Positions 18,308 to 27,979 are shown, counted from the stretch's first letter. The stretch: 64,000 nucleotides of DNA from Intestinibacter bartlettii (GCA_025148965.1 CP102273.1:992001-1056000); one strand, 5' to 3'. Notes: generated by a model not told the origin, from the sequence alone. Numbers and translations are program-made.

Positions 18308-18581
18308 AAAATGTATTAAAAAGCCCTAAGCTATTATTAGCTTAGGGCGAATTATTAAATCCGTGTTACCACCTAAATTAAAAGAAAATATCTTTGCACT
18401 CAATCGATACTTAATCATATCGTTTTCGTTTTAACGGTAGAAAATCCGGTGAAGCCTACTTAATAAAACCTGTTCAGTTCACAGCTCAGAGGCTACTTCA
18501 ATTTTAGACTCATGAAAATTTCCACCAAACATTTTCTCTCTATGTTTCATCTAAAAAATACTACTCCTCATCATGGCATTT
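18308..18581 (-). promoter_or_regulatory. T-box leader of ilvBN, probable valine specifier
   Basis: Read on the minus strand, the leader has the stem I distal-loop pair AGAGAG ... GGTGGAA and the T-box core AGGTGGTAACACGG (18374-18361). A terminator hairpin GCCCTAAGCTA/TAGCTTAGGGC (18348-18323) and a U run follow. The likely specifier is GTA (18496-18494) in GAAGTAGCCTCTGAGC, which would read tRNA-Val; the placement is by pattern and is the least certain part. A TATAAT box on the minus strand (plus 18594-18589) gives a start near 18582. Uncharged tRNA is expected to stabilise the antiterminator and turn the operon on. Confidence 0.9.
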
Positions 18582-18678
18582 ATCAATTATTATAGTATAA
18601 TAATTCTAATATCAATTTACATAATATGTCAATTATGTGGTTGGTGAATTGTTTATAAATTCAAAAAAGTTTAAATAA

Positions 18679-19860
18679 TTACTTATTAAGCAAATATTTT
18701 AATTTAGAAAGTCGCTTTAGACATTCATCTAGAGTTTCTTTTGAACGAGCAAAATGAAGTCTGATTAAATTATTTACATCTTCTCTAAAGAAGCTTGAAC
18801 CAGGAACGGGGGCAACGCCAATATTTATAGTTATCCATTCAGAAAACTCTAAATCATTCATTTCTTTAAATTGTTCCAACTCTAAAAATTCAGATATATC
18901 AACTAATACAAAGTAAGTTCCTTGAGGAGTAGTGTGTTTTAAACCAATTTCATCAAGACCTTTTAAGAAATGATCTCTTTTTTTAGTGTATGTTTTTTTT
19001 AGTTCTTGATAATAAGATTCATCAAAATTTAGTCCAACAACTGCAGCTTCTTGTAAAGGAGAAGGAGCACCCACAGTTAAAAAGTCGTGGACTTTTTTTG
19101 CGCATTCTGCAATTTCTTCTGGAGCGACTAAATATCCTAGTCTCCATCCTGTTATAGAATATGTTTTTGATAAAGAACTTGTTGAAATAGTTCTTTCATA
19201 CATTCCAGGAAGAGATGCAAAATATGTATGCTTATAAGGTTCATATATTAAGTGTTCATAAACTTCATCTGTTATTACAAATGTATCGTATTTTACAGCT
19301 AGTTCTGCAATAATCATAAGTTCCTCTTTAGTGAAAACTTTTCCAGTTGGATTTGATGGATTGCATAATATTAATGCTTTTGGATTTTGTTTAAAAGCAT
19401 CTTCTAAGACATTCACATCAAAATTAAAATTAGGTGGAATTAATGGAACATATATAGGTTCAGCGCCAGATAGTATGGCATCAGCACCGTAATTTTCATA
19501 AAAAGGAGAAAAAACTATTACTTTATCTCCAGAATTACAAACAGTCATCATAGCACACATCATAGCCTCTGTACCACCGCATGTAACTAATACCTCTTTT
19601 TCAAAATCAATATCTCTATTAAATGCTTTGCTTTGTTTTTTGGCTATTGCTTCTCTTAAGTTTGGGGCACCAAAAGTTACAGAGTATTGATGGGGACCTT
19701 CCAAGGCAATTTTTGATAATGCATCTGTCATAGCTTTTGGTGGTGGAAAGTCTGGAAAACCTTGAGACAAGTTGATTGCACCGTGTTTGTCGCTTATTCT
19801 CGTCATTCTTCTTATTACTGAATCTGTAAATGTATTTACTCTATTGCTTAATTGTGGCAT
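18679..19860 (-). CDS. PLP-dependent class I/II aminotransferase
   Basis: A 393-residue fold-type I aminotransferase. It shows the INLSQGFPDFPPPKAM opening, the CNPSNPTGK block near residue 175 and the Schiff-base lysine in SLSKTYSITGWRLGY near residue 230, plus the C-terminal Arg block HFARS. The opening is typical of the group that includes methionine and kynurenine aminotransferases (YbdL/KAT-like), acting on aromatic or sulfur amino acids with 2-oxo acids. The exact substrate cannot be read from sequence. It lies upstream of the ilv T-box in the same direction but has its own spacing. The ribosome site is GGAGG before ATG 19860. Confidence 0.9.
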   Translation of the reverse strand: MPQLSNRVNTFTDSVIRRMTRISDKHGAINLSQGFPDFPPPKAMTDALSKIALEGPHQYSVTFGAPNLREAIAKKQSKAFNRDIDFEKEVLVTCGGTEAMMCAMMTVCNSGDKVIVFSPFYENYGADAILSGAEPIYVPLIPPNFNFDVNVLEDAFKQNPKALILCNPSNPTGKVFTKEELMIIAELAVKYDTFVITDEVYEHLIYEPYKHTYFASLPGMYERTISTSSLSKTYSITGWRLGYLVAPEEIAECAKKVHDFLTVGAPSPLQEAAVVGLNFDESYYQELKKTYTKKRDHFLKGLDEIGLKHTTPQGTYFVLVDISEFLELEQFKEMNDLEFSEWITINIGVAPVPGSSFFREDVNNLIRLHFARSKETLDECLKRLSKLKYLLNK

Positions 19861-20119
19861 ATGTACCTCCTAAATTTACTATTAATTAAATTTTACCAAT
19901 AATATAATTGTATATAAAAAATTAAAAAAAATTATCTTAAATACAAAAAAATAGGTGAATTTTTTGAAAAATATAGATGGAAATAAATAATTAAACGCAT
20001 CTACTTTAAAAATGCTTATAAATTGTTAAAAAAAATAAATATATATTAACAAAATAAAAATATGTATTATAATAGATGTGGAAATAAATTAGGTTTAAAT
20101 ATTTAATGGGAGGAAGAAT

Positions 20120-21475
20120 ATGGAAATAGTGGTCGTGGGATGTGGTAAGGTAGGTAAAACTTTAGTTGAACACCTAGCTATAGAAGGTCATAACGTTGTT
20201 GTTATAGATATAAATCAAAAGAATGTTGAAGAAATAGTAAATACTTACGATGTTATGGGCATATGCGGAAATGGAGCTATACACGACATCCAATTAGAAG
20301 CTGGAGTAAATAAAGCTGACTTATTTATATCAGTTACATCATCTGATGAAATTAACTTAATTTCATGTTTAATTGCAAGAAAAATAGGCGCGAAAAATTT
20401 AATAGCAAGGGTTAGAAATCCTGATTATGCTTCACAAATATCATTTATGAGAGATGGATTAGGAATTAGTTTAATGATAAATCCAGAAAAGGCAGCAGCA
20501 GATGAAATTGCTCGTATATTAAGATTCCCATCTGCACTTAAAGTCGACACATTTGCTAAAGGACTTGTAGATTTAGCTGAAATAAAAGTTAGACCAGGAA
20601 GTAAATTAGTAGGAGTATCTTTAAGTGATTTAAATAGAAAATTTAAGACGAGTGTATTAGTCTGTGCACTTCAAAGACAACAAAAAGTATATATACCAGA
20701 TGGTAGATTCACTTTGGAAGAAGGAGATAAAGTACACATAACAGCATCTCACAAAGATTTAGAGAAATTTATGATTTCAGCTGGAATTTATGAGAGAAAA
20801 ATAAAATCAGCCATGATAATAGGTGGTGGTAGAATAGCATTTTACCTTACTAAACAATTAGCTGAAATAGGAATAAAAGTAAAAATTATAGACAATAACG
20901 AAAAGAATTGCGAAAAATTAAGTGCACTTTTACCAAAAGCTGAGGTTGTATGCGCTGATGGTACAGACCAAGACGTTTTATTGGAAGAAGGAATAGAGTA
21001 TATGGATGCATGTGTATCTATGACAGGTATAGATGAGGAGAATGTAATAATATCTTTATATGCATCAAAATGTAATGTGCCAAAAGTAATTACTAAGGTA
21101 AATAGATTATCTATAATAAATATGCTTGAATCAATAGGAATAGAAAGTGTTATTTCTCCTAAAGATATAACAGCAAATCAAATAGTAAGATATGTTAGAG
21201 CAAAAGCCAATAAAGGTGATAGTGGAATAGAGACACTTTATAAAATAGTTGATAAAAAAGCAGAAGCTATCGAATTTATAGCAAATAAAAATGTGAGCTT
21301 TTTGGGAATACCACTTAAAAAATTAAAAACAAAAGATAATTTACTTGTAGCAGGAATAATGCGTGGAAATAAACTGATTGTACCAAGTGGAGATGATTTT
21401 ATTAAAGCTGGAGATAGTGTAATAATAGTTACAACAAATTCTTTCTTAACTAGCCTGGAAGATATTTTAGCATAG
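20120..21475 (+). CDS. trkA: Trk potassium uptake regulatory protein TrkA
   Basis: Cytoplasmic gating ring of the TrkAH potassium transporter. The 451 residues contain two tandem RCK units. The first Rossmann fold starts with VVGCGKVGKTLVEHL and the second, near residue 229, with IIGGGRIAFYLTKQL; each is followed by an RCK_C (TrkA_C) domain. The folds bind NAD(H) or nucleotides and move the TrkH channel. It lies 11 bases before trkH and is translated from GGGAGGAAG. Gene order is that usual in Clostridia. Confidence 0.95.
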   Translation: MEIVVVGCGKVGKTLVEHLAIEGHNVVVIDINQKNVEEIVNTYDVMGICGNGAIHDIQLEAGVNKADLFISVTSSDEINLISCLIARKIGAKNLIARVRNPDYASQISFMRDGLGISLMINPEKAAADEIARILRFPSALKVDTFAKGLVDLAEIKVRPGSKLVGVSLSDLNRKFKTSVLVCALQRQQKVYIPDGRFTLEEGDKVHITASHKDLEKFMISAGIYERKIKSAMIIGGGRIAFYLTKQLAEIGIKVKIIDNNEKNCEKLSALLPKAEVVCADGTDQDVLLEEGIEYMDACVSMTGIDEENVIISLYASKCNVPKVITKVNRLSIINMLESIGIESVISPKDITANQIVRYVRAKANKGDSGIETLYKIVDKKAEAIEFIANKNVSFLGIPLKKLKTKDNLLVAGIMRGNKLIVPSGDDFIKAGDSVIIVTTNSFLTSLEDILA

Positions 21476-21486
21476 GAAGGTAAGTT

Positions 21487-22959
21487 ATGAATAGAAAGAT
21501 GATTTTTAGAATTTTGGGTAATATAATAATGTTCGAAGGAGCTATAATGTTATTACCATTTTTAGTATCTCTTATATACAAAGAGCATACAGCAATTTAT
21601 TTTATTATAACAGCAGCAGTAGCCATAGCAATAGGATACATTTTAGCTAATTTAAAAACAGAAAATAGACATATTTATGCCAAAGAGGGCTTTATAATAG
21701 TTGCACTTAGTTGGGTAGTTGTATCCTTGGTAGGAGCCCTACCTTTCTATATAAGTGGAGAAATTCCAAATTATATAGATGCATTTTTTGAGACGGTTTC
21801 AGGATTTACAACTACTGGATCAACTATATTAAATGATATAGAAGTACTATCAAGGGGAATGTTATTTTGGAGATGTTTTACTCACTGGATAGGTGGTATG
21901 GGAGTACTAGTATTTGTATTAGCCTTAATACCTAAATCAGAGGGGCAAGATATGTTTCTTATGAAAGCAGAAGTACCAGGACCTATAGTAGGTAAATTAG
22001 TATCGAAAGTGCATATGACAGCGAGAATATTGTATGGTATATATGCGTTTTTAACAGTAATAGAAATAATATTTTTATTATTTGGAGGAATGCCATTATT
22101 TGATAGTATAGTTCATGCATTTTCAACAGCTGGTACAGGTGGATATGCTATAAAAAACAGCAGTATAGCTTTTTATAATAGTTATTATATAGATATGGTA
22201 GTTACTGTATTTATGTTATTATTCGGTATAAACTTTAATTTATACTATTTATTATTACTAAAAGATTTTAAACAAATTTTTAAAAGTGAAGAACTTAGAT
22301 GGTATATATTAATAATTGCAGTGTTCACAGGTATAATAACAGTTAATACATTGGACATATATGGAAATGTAAGTGAGTCATTTAGATATTCTATATTCCA
22401 AGTTGCTTCAATTATAACTACAACAGGATTCGCAACGACAGACTTTGGAATGTGGCCAACACTGTCACAAATATTATTATTACTATTAATGGTTGTTGGG
22501 GCATGTGCAGGATCTACAGGTGGAGGAATGAAGATATCTCGTATTATGATACTTGTAAAATCTGCAAAATGTAGTATAAAGAAAATGGTAAGTCCAAGAA
22601 GTGTAACTACAATAAATGTTGAGGGGAAATCTGTGGATAAACAGGTACTTGATTTTGCATATTCTTACTTTGTTGTATATGCATTAATATTCTTTGCATC
22701 TGTATTATTGATTTCGTTTGAAAATCTTGATATTTTAACTACACTTACGGCACCACTTACTTGTTTAGGAAATGTCGGTCCTGGATTTGGAGATTTAATT
22801 GGACCAGTAGGGAATTTCTCTTCATTATCTAGTTTTTCAAAAATAGTACTTAGTTTTGATATGCTAGCTGGGCGTTTAGAATTATTCCCAATGATATTAC
22901 TTTTTTATAGTTTAAAAGATTGTATAAACGTAGCACGTGAAAAAGTTTTAAAAAGATAA
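21487..22959 (+). CDS. trkH: Trk potassium transporter membrane subunit TrkH
   Basis: Integral membrane pore of the K+ uptake system. The 490-residue protein has about ten membrane helices. Four pore-loop blocks carry the selectivity-filter glycines: TTTGST near residue 110, STAGTGGY near 215, TTTGFATT near 315 and GNVGPGF near 428. Together with TrkA it forms a complete transporter. The ribosome site AGGAAGG lies 6 bases upstream, inside the trkA-trkH gap. A hairpin terminator follows. Confidence 0.95.
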   Translation: MNRKMIFRILGNIIMFEGAIMLLPFLVSLIYKEHTAIYFIITAAVAIAIGYILANLKTENRHIYAKEGFIIVALSWVVVSLVGALPFYISGEIPNYIDAFFETVSGFTTTGSTILNDIEVLSRGMLFWRCFTHWIGGMGVLVFVLALIPKSEGQDMFLMKAEVPGPIVGKLVSKVHMTARILYGIYAFLTVIEIIFLLFGGMPLFDSIVHAFSTAGTGGYAIKNSSIAFYNSYYIDMVVTVFMLLFGINFNLYYLLLLKDFKQIFKSEELRWYILIIAVFTGIITVNTLDIYGNVSESFRYSIFQVASIITTTGFATTDFGMWPTLSQILLLLLMVVGACAGSTGGGMKISRIMILVKSAKCSIKKMVSPRSVTTINVEGKSVDKQVLDFAYSYFVVYALIFFASVLLISFENLDILTTLTAPLTCLGNVGPGFGDLIGPVGNFSSLSSFSKIVLSFDMLAGRLELFPMILLFYSLKDCINVAREKVLKR

Positions 22960-22975
22960 ATTTATATAAGATAAT

Positions 22976-23033
22976 AATGCTATTCCCTTGTAAAATACTT
23001 AGTAAATATATAAAATAGGGAGTAGCATTTTTA
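22976..23033 (+). terminator. terminator after trkH
   Basis: AATGCTATTCCCT (22976-22988) pairs with AGGGAGTAGCATT (23017-23029) with one G-U pair, followed by TTTT. The loop is long (28 bases). Confidence 0.65.
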
Positions 23034-23230
23034 TTATAAATAATAGTATGCTTTTTAGAATAAGTTTTATAAAATTATAAATTACTACAAATTTTTACAT
23101 AAAAGGAAAAAATATAAAAATAATGTAATAAATAAATGATATATGTGGCGAAAAATATTATAATTAAAGTAATATGAATTTTATGAAACATAATTATTGT
23201 TTCATTTTATAAATGAGGGGAGTAATTAAT

Positions 23231-24205
23231 ATGAAGAATGAAAATAATATCGAACTTATTTCGCCAATAGGAGCAACTTGCAATAAAGTAGACTTAAAAA
23301 AAGCAATGGTTCCTATTTGCGATGAAAAACTATCGCCATTTGCATCATATGTGGGAGATATGCACAAACTAAATAAGCCAAAGAAAAATACTACAAAGAT
23401 TGAAGCGGATTTTTTATTAGAAAAAGGTCATATTGGGGATATAGAAAAAGCAATTTTAATGACAATAAATCATTTATTATTTGCTACATCTTTGCAAATT
23501 ACTTATTATTTAAAGAAAAGTGGATATAGTATAGAATCTAAAACAGTAGCAAGAAAACTTACAAGGCTTAAAGAAAAAAGCTTTGTAAGACAAATAGAAT
23601 TTGTATCTGAAAATAGTATTAGTTCATATAAAGCATACTATTTAGGTTATCATGGAACAGGCTTATTAAGAGCATTAGATATAAAAACGTATTCTCAAGG
23701 ATATGTAAGTGAAATAAAAACATTTAAAATAAAATCAATACTTGCATCAAACCAATTATTAACTCAAGTTATGAATGAAGAATTACAATTTGATGTATCA
23801 AAAGTTATAGTAAATGATAACATTAGAGGATGTATTGTAAGACCACAATCAGTTTTAAAATTTAATGATAAAGATTTTTTTGTTGAAGTAGTAAGAAAAG
23901 TTCCAAATTGGCAAGAAAAATTAACTCAGAAATTGGTGAGATATGAAACAGTTATAGAAAATTATAATAACTTAAATATAAAACTTAAAACAAAGCCAGT
24001 GCTTATTATTCAAGGAGAATCATATGAGCATATGTTTGAAATTATGAATTTATATGAAGAAAATAATTATAAAAATATGGATGTGATATTCACTTTTGAC
24101 AGAATACTACTTTACCAATTAGAGAATGCATTTTTCGTTGTAGATCATAAAGAATCGAAAAAAGGTATTTTTTCATTCTTATTCAAGGGAATAAAAAATA
24201 GATAA
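23231..24205 (+). CDS. winged-helix protein, replication-relaxation-like
   Basis: A 324-residue protein with no signal or membrane segment. Residues about 70-125 look like a winged helix: a helix over ILMTINHLLFATSLQIT, then VARKLTRLKEKSFVRQIEFV as recognition helix and wing. The rest is alpha/beta with many charged residues. The overall design resembles replication-relaxation family proteins (winged helix plus nuclease-like domain), often carried on mobile elements, but I see no catalytic motif that proves it. The ATG at 23231 is set by GAGGGGAG; an earlier ATG at 23213 overlaps that site. No mobile-element genes surround it. Confidence 0.55.
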   Translation: MKNENNIELISPIGATCNKVDLKKAMVPICDEKLSPFASYVGDMHKLNKPKKNTTKIEADFLLEKGHIGDIEKAILMTINHLLFATSLQITYYLKKSGYSIESKTVARKLTRLKEKSFVRQIEFVSENSISSYKAYYLGYHGTGLLRALDIKTYSQGYVSEIKTFKIKSILASNQLLTQVMNEELQFDVSKVIVNDNIRGCIVRPQSVLKFNDKDFFVEVVRKVPNWQEKLTQKLVRYETVIENYNNLNIKLKTKPVLIIQGESYEHMFEIMNLYEENNYKNMDVIFTFDRILLYQLENAFFVVDHKESKKGIFSFLFKGIKNR

Positions 24206-24380
24206 TTGACTAAATGAGTAAAAATATGTAGTAATTTATATTTTATATTAATAATTAAATAATATTGAAAAAAAGGTAAAAATTTAAAAATTCAAATATA
24301 GTTCATGGAAAATTTATATTAAATTCATATTAAAACTGTATTATTTAAATATAGAAAGACTAGCTTAATAATTTACTTAA

Positions 24381-24468
24381 ATACCCGGATAATGATAGAT
24401 TCCCTCACACTCTTTTATCTATCATTATCAACTTTAGCCCTGTACCCTCGTTAATCAGGGCTTTTTTT
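24381..24468 (+). ncRNA. candidate small RNA with two C-rich hairpin loops
   Basis: Two hairpins stand in a 401-base gap. The first has a perfect 13-bp stem, GATAATGATAGAT (24388-24400) with ATCTATCATTATC (24417-24429), and a 16-base loop. The second is AGCCCTG (24436-24442) with CAGGGCT (24456-24462), followed by seven Ts, and is an intrinsic terminator. Both loops contain CCCTC (24402-24406 and 24445-24449), complementary to GAGGG Shine-Dalgarno sequences. C-rich loops are a known feature of Gram-positive regulatory RNAs. It could instead be only the 3' end of the preceding gene's transcript. Confidence 0.5.
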
Positions 24469-24606
24469 GTTTATTTTTAATAACTATCTCGTTTTTTCTA
24501 AATAACTTTAAAAATATAAAAAATTCTTATATAATAAAGATTAATAAGAATTTTATATTTTTTTGTAGATAAATGTATTATTATAAATTTATTTTGAAGA
24601 GGTGAG

Positions 24607-25116
24607 ATGGTGGAGAGAACATTATTATTTGGGATTTTATTATTCATAGTTTTATTTATACTAAATTCAAAACTTACAACTATTTCTAATAAAAAATTAT
24701 CATCTAAATTAAGTGTGTTTTTTGGTATTTTGACTTTATTATTCTTGGCAGTTGGTGGTATAAGTAATGAATTTAGCGATATAGCAGTTGTAACATTTAT
24801 TTTGACATTAATTAGTATGGGGATAAGTGCTGTTCAATATATTGTTAAGATATTAAATGGGAAAGTAGATGTGTTTTTAGCATTTTTCTTCTTAACTATA
24901 GTGTTATGTGAAGTATATATAAGAATAGATCCTTACGGGTCTTTTATATATTTTTTATTTAATAAGAGCGTAGATATACATAAATATGAGATATATGCGA
25001 TTATAGGATTTATAATATTTTTATCAATCAAAATATTCGCAGGGATATTCTTTAAGAAGGATCTGAATTTTTTAGATAAAAATTATTTCCAAGTTAAAGA
25101 TGGAAAAGGAAAATAA
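24607..25116 (+). CDS. hypothetical membrane protein, 169 aa
   Basis: I do not recognise the family. The 169 residues hold five or six hydrophobic segments (about 5-22, 34-53, 58-82, 92-112 and 137-155) and short charged ends, so it is an integral membrane protein. The start is uncertain: AAGAGGTG precedes ATG 24607 very closely and GTG 24610 has better spacing. It lies alone between the candidate small RNA and a bidirectional terminator shared with the convergent PIN-like gene. Confidence 0.7.
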   Translation: MVERTLLFGILLFIVLFILNSKLTTISNKKLSSKLSVFFGILTLLFLAVGGISNEFSDIAVVTFILTLISMGISAVQYIVKILNGKVDVFLAFFFLTIVLCEVYIRIDPYGSFIYFLFNKSVDIHKYEIYAIIGFIIFLSIKIFAGIFFKKDLNFLDKNYFQVKDGKGK

Positions 25117-25141
25117 TATATAGAACTACATATTTAGATAT

Positions 25142-25179
25142 AAAAATAAGGCATCTATAAAAATAGATGCCTTATTTTT
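25142..25179. terminator. bidirectional terminator
   Basis: AAAAATAAGGCATCTA (25142-25157) pairs perfectly with TAGATGCCTTATTTTT (25164-25179). It serves the membrane protein gene and the convergent PIN-like gene. Confidence 0.85.
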
Positions 25180-25229
25180 AATTTTAGGTAAATATACTTT
25201 TAAAATTTTATAATTAACTTATTCATTAA

Positions 25230-25844
25230 TTAGGCGATATTAAGAATATTATATTTGAATATTATTGGTTTACAAATATTATATATCTTGTTATTCCAGC
25301 CGAATTGAAGGAAAAAATTAACTTCTAAATCTTTTTCAGTTTTTGATGAATCTATAGCTATTAAAGCCTTTGTGATTGTTTTATTTGTGTATCCAAGCTC
25401 TTTTAAACATTGTGTTATTTCATCATCCATATTTTCCATTATAGCTAATGTATCATCATAGTTTTTGTCGAATAATGATTTAATATTAGGTATTAAATTT
25501 ATAGAACATTGAGTTTGTTCGTATAAAAAGTTTATTGAATGAAGGTAGCCTTTGTCTCGACTTATTATATAATATTCCATATTTTTTTTATTATTAGTAC
25601 CGATAACTAATCCAAGGCAACTAACAAGTTGGAAATCAAGGCAGTTCTTACCTCCTGATTCTATGTGTATATTTTTTATTGTAGCTTTAGTTTCGATTGT
25701 TTTTATTAAGTTTTCGTGAAAGTTATGGACAATCGTTTTGTTAGTTGTGAAAAGTATTATTAAATCATTTTCATCTAAGTAATTAGCGCCTTTGAGCGCG
25801 CGTATATTTACATTTTCTGTATCTACTAAAAAAATTTTTGCCAT
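25230..25844 (-). CDS. PIN-like domain protein
   Basis: A 204-residue protein whose N-terminal 120 residues fit a PIN/NYN-like nuclease fold. The opening is KIFLVDTENV, with the first acidic residue after a hydrophobic strand; then comes a central CLDFQLVSCLGLVIG with another Asp, and YYIISRDKGYL with a third. These acidic positions are where PIN folds bind Mg2+ or Mn2+. The C-terminal part is helical and of unknown role. RNA cleavage is possible but unproven. AGGGAG lies seven bases before ATG 25844. No antitoxin-like partner is adjacent. Confidence 0.7.
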   Translation of the reverse strand: MAKIFLVDTENVNIRALKGANYLDENDLIILFTTNKTIVHNFHENLIKTIETKATIKNIHIESGGKNCLDFQLVSCLGLVIGTNNKKNMEYYIISRDKGYLHSINFLYEQTQCSINLIPNIKSLFDKNYDDTLAIMENMDDEITQCLKELGYTNKTITKALIAIDSSKTEKDLEVNFFLQFGWNNKIYNICKPIIFKYNILNIA

Positions 25845-26127
25845 TTTTAATCTCCCTTTTTATTATTTTAATAATAATGAGCTCATCTATTTAGAATTAT
25901 TTACAAAAAATATTTTTCTATACCATATTTTATTTAAATTATTAAATATATGGTTTTCTACTAACTATTCAATAATGGGGAAAGTTAGTAGAAATTATTA
26001 AATATTGGAATAATGATTTTTTTAGTAGTATAGAAGTGATAAAATAGTATTAGATAATTTTTGTGGTTTTTATTGCAAAGAGCATAATTTAAAGAAAATA
26101 TTATAAATATAGGTGGATTTTAATAAA

Positions 26128-26511
26128 ATGGGAGGGAGAATTCAAAATTATATAATTTTGATGGAAGAAAAAATGAATACTGATGCAAATAAAACTATAG
26201 ATTTTGAGAAAAAATTAAAAGAAAAATTGGGAAAAGAATTAAAAAAGGAAATAGAAAATGGAAATTACGATGAAATTATAGATTATATTTTAAGTGCTTA
26301 TAGCGAAGGTTTAAATATATTTTATAAAGAAGGTGTTAAATCATTTTTCGAAGAATTTGCAAAAACTAACGATAAAAATTTACATGCAATAATAGGAATA
26401 TTGGATTCTCAAAGGGAAACTATAACAAATTTAAATAAAAAGATAAAGACACAAGAAGAGAGAATTAATAAATTAGAGCAAGAAATAGAAGCAATTTCAA
26501 AAAAAATTTGA
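26128..26511 (+). CDS. hypothetical coiled-coil protein, 127 aa
   Basis: I do not recognise it. The protein is highly charged (Lys, Glu), helical throughout, and its last 35 residues (TITNLNKKIKTQEERINKLE) form heptads typical of a coiled coil. There is no signal or membrane segment. The start is not certain: AGGTGG stands eleven bases before ATG 26128, and the GGGAGGGAG just after that ATG may serve a later start near 26161. It precedes the FMN riboswitch by about 80 bases and is not part of the riboflavin operon. Confidence 0.55.
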   Translation: MGGRIQNYIILMEEKMNTDANKTIDFEKKLKEKLGKELKKEIENGNYDEIIDYILSAYSEGLNIFYKEGVKSFFEEFAKTNDKNLHAIIGILDSQRETITNLNKKIKTQEERINKLEQEIEAISKKI

Positions 26512-26593
26512 TAAAAATTTGCAAATTATATCAAAATGTGATACATTACAAGTATAAAGTTAAAAGATTAATATAAAGAAATAAAATTAGATT

Positions 26594-26792
26594 ATTCTTC
26601 GGGGCAGGGTGTAATTCCCGACCGGCGGTATAGCCCGCGAGCTACATTGTAGCTGATTTGGTGAGATTCCAAAGCCGACAGTAAAGTCTGGATGAAAGAA
26701 GATAAAATAAAGTGATGAAAATAAATTTAAGTTAGTTTTAGAATCATTTTAATTATTGAATTTATCAGCCCTGATTATATTAGGGCTTTTTT
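26594..26792 (+). promoter_or_regulatory. FMN riboswitch (RFN element) with terminator
   Basis: The aptamer (about 26594-26702) has the conserved blocks GGGGCAGGGTGTAATTCCCG, ACCGGCGGTATAGCCCGCGA, then GATTTGGTGAGATTCC and AAAGCCGACAGTAAAGTC. It is closed by the P1 arms TATTCTTC and GAAAGAAGATA. A terminator, AGCCCT (26767-26772) with AGGGCT (26782-26787) and a T run, ends the expression platform 50 bases before ribD. FMN binding should end transcription of ribD-E-BA-H. Confidence 0.97.
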
Positions 26793-26842
26793 AATTGTAA
26801 AAATATGGATAACAAAACAAGTCATAGAAAGAAGGAATTCTT

Positions 26843-27955
26843 ATGAAGTTTGATTCAAGATATCAAGAAGATAATTATTATATGAAAAAGGCTTTAGAAC
26901 TTGCAAAATTAGGTATTGGGGCTGTAAATCCTAATCCATTAGTTGGATGTATTATAGTCAAAGACGGAAAAGTAATCGGGGAAGGATATCATATGAAATT
27001 TGGTGAACCTCATGCGGAAGTAAATGCGATAAATAGTGCAAAAGAAGATATAGAAGGTGCAACAGTATATGTTACATTAGAACCTTGCTCACATTTTGGA
27101 AAGACTCCACCTTGTGCTGATAACTTAGTGAGACATAAAGTAAAAAGAGTTGTTATTTGTAATAATGATCCAAATCCATTAGTAGCTGGAAATGGTATAA
27201 AAAAATTACAAAATGCAGGAATTGAAGTTACAACAGGAATTTTAGAAGAGGAAGGATTAAAACTAAATGAAGTATTTTTCCATTATATAAAAAATAATAA
27301 ACCATTGGTTATTTCAAAAACAGCGATAAGTATGGATGGGAAAATAGCTACAAAGCATATGGAATCCCAGTGGATTTCAAATGAGAGCTGCAGAGAAATG
27401 ACACACGAATATAGAAATAAATATATGGCAATTATGGTTGGGATAAATACAGTATTAAAAGATAATCCAAGCTTGACGAGTAGAATAAAAAATAAGAAAA
27501 CTAGAAATCCAATAAGGATTGTAATCGACACAAATTTAAAAATACCAATGAATTCTAATTTGGTTAATGATAATAAGTCTAAGACAATAATTTTTACATG
27601 TAATAATGATTTGAAAAAAATAAATTTGCTTAAAGAAAAAGATGTAGACGTACATATATGTCCCAAAAAAGAAGAAGGTGTTGACTTAAATTTTGTAATA
27701 GAAAAGTTAGGCGAATTAAAAATAGATTCAGTTCTAGTTGAAGGTGGTGCAACTTTAAATGACAGTTTGTTTAGAAATAATTTAGTAGACAAAGTGAAAA
27801 TATTTATGGCCCCAAAGATAATTGGAGGAAAAGATGCTCCTAGTTTTGTCTCAGGATGTGGAATAGAAAAATTAAGTGAAGCCACAAAATTAGAAATTAA
27901 AAATACAACAATGATAGATAGTGATATTTTGATAGAAGCAGATGTAATTAAATAA
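26843..27955 (+). CDS. ribD: bifunctional riboflavin deaminase/reductase RibD
   Basis: Carries out the second and third steps of riboflavin synthesis: deamination of the pyrimidine, then NADPH-dependent reduction of the ribosyl side chain. The 370 residues have the zinc deaminase domain first, with HAEVNAI near residue 55 and EPCSHFGKTPPCADNL near 80. The reductase domain follows, from about residue 152, with TAISMDGKIA and VLVEGGATLN. Length and order are standard. It is first in the operon, under the FMN riboswitch, with GAAAGAAGGAA before the ATG. Confidence 0.97.
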   Translation: MKFDSRYQEDNYYMKKALELAKLGIGAVNPNPLVGCIIVKDGKVIGEGYHMKFGEPHAEVNAINSAKEDIEGATVYVTLEPCSHFGKTPPCADNLVRHKVKRVVICNNDPNPLVAGNGIKKLQNAGIEVTTGILEEEGLKLNEVFFHYIKNNKPLVISKTAISMDGKIATKHMESQWISNESCREMTHEYRNKYMAIMVGINTVLKDNPSLTSRIKNKKTRNPIRIVIDTNLKIPMNSNLVNDNKSKTIIFTCNNDLKKINLLKEKDVDVHICPKKEEGVDLNFVIEKLGELKIDSVLVEGGATLNDSLFRNNLVDKVKIFMAPKIIGGKDAPSFVSGCGIEKLSEATKLEIKNTTMIDSDILIEADVIK

Positions 27956-27979
27956 ATTTGATTACAGAGGGGAGGAATT

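Noticed and set aside
24388-24468. Two-repeat CRISPR-like structure
   Set aside because: The two hairpins differ in sequence, and the second is plainly a U-tract terminator.
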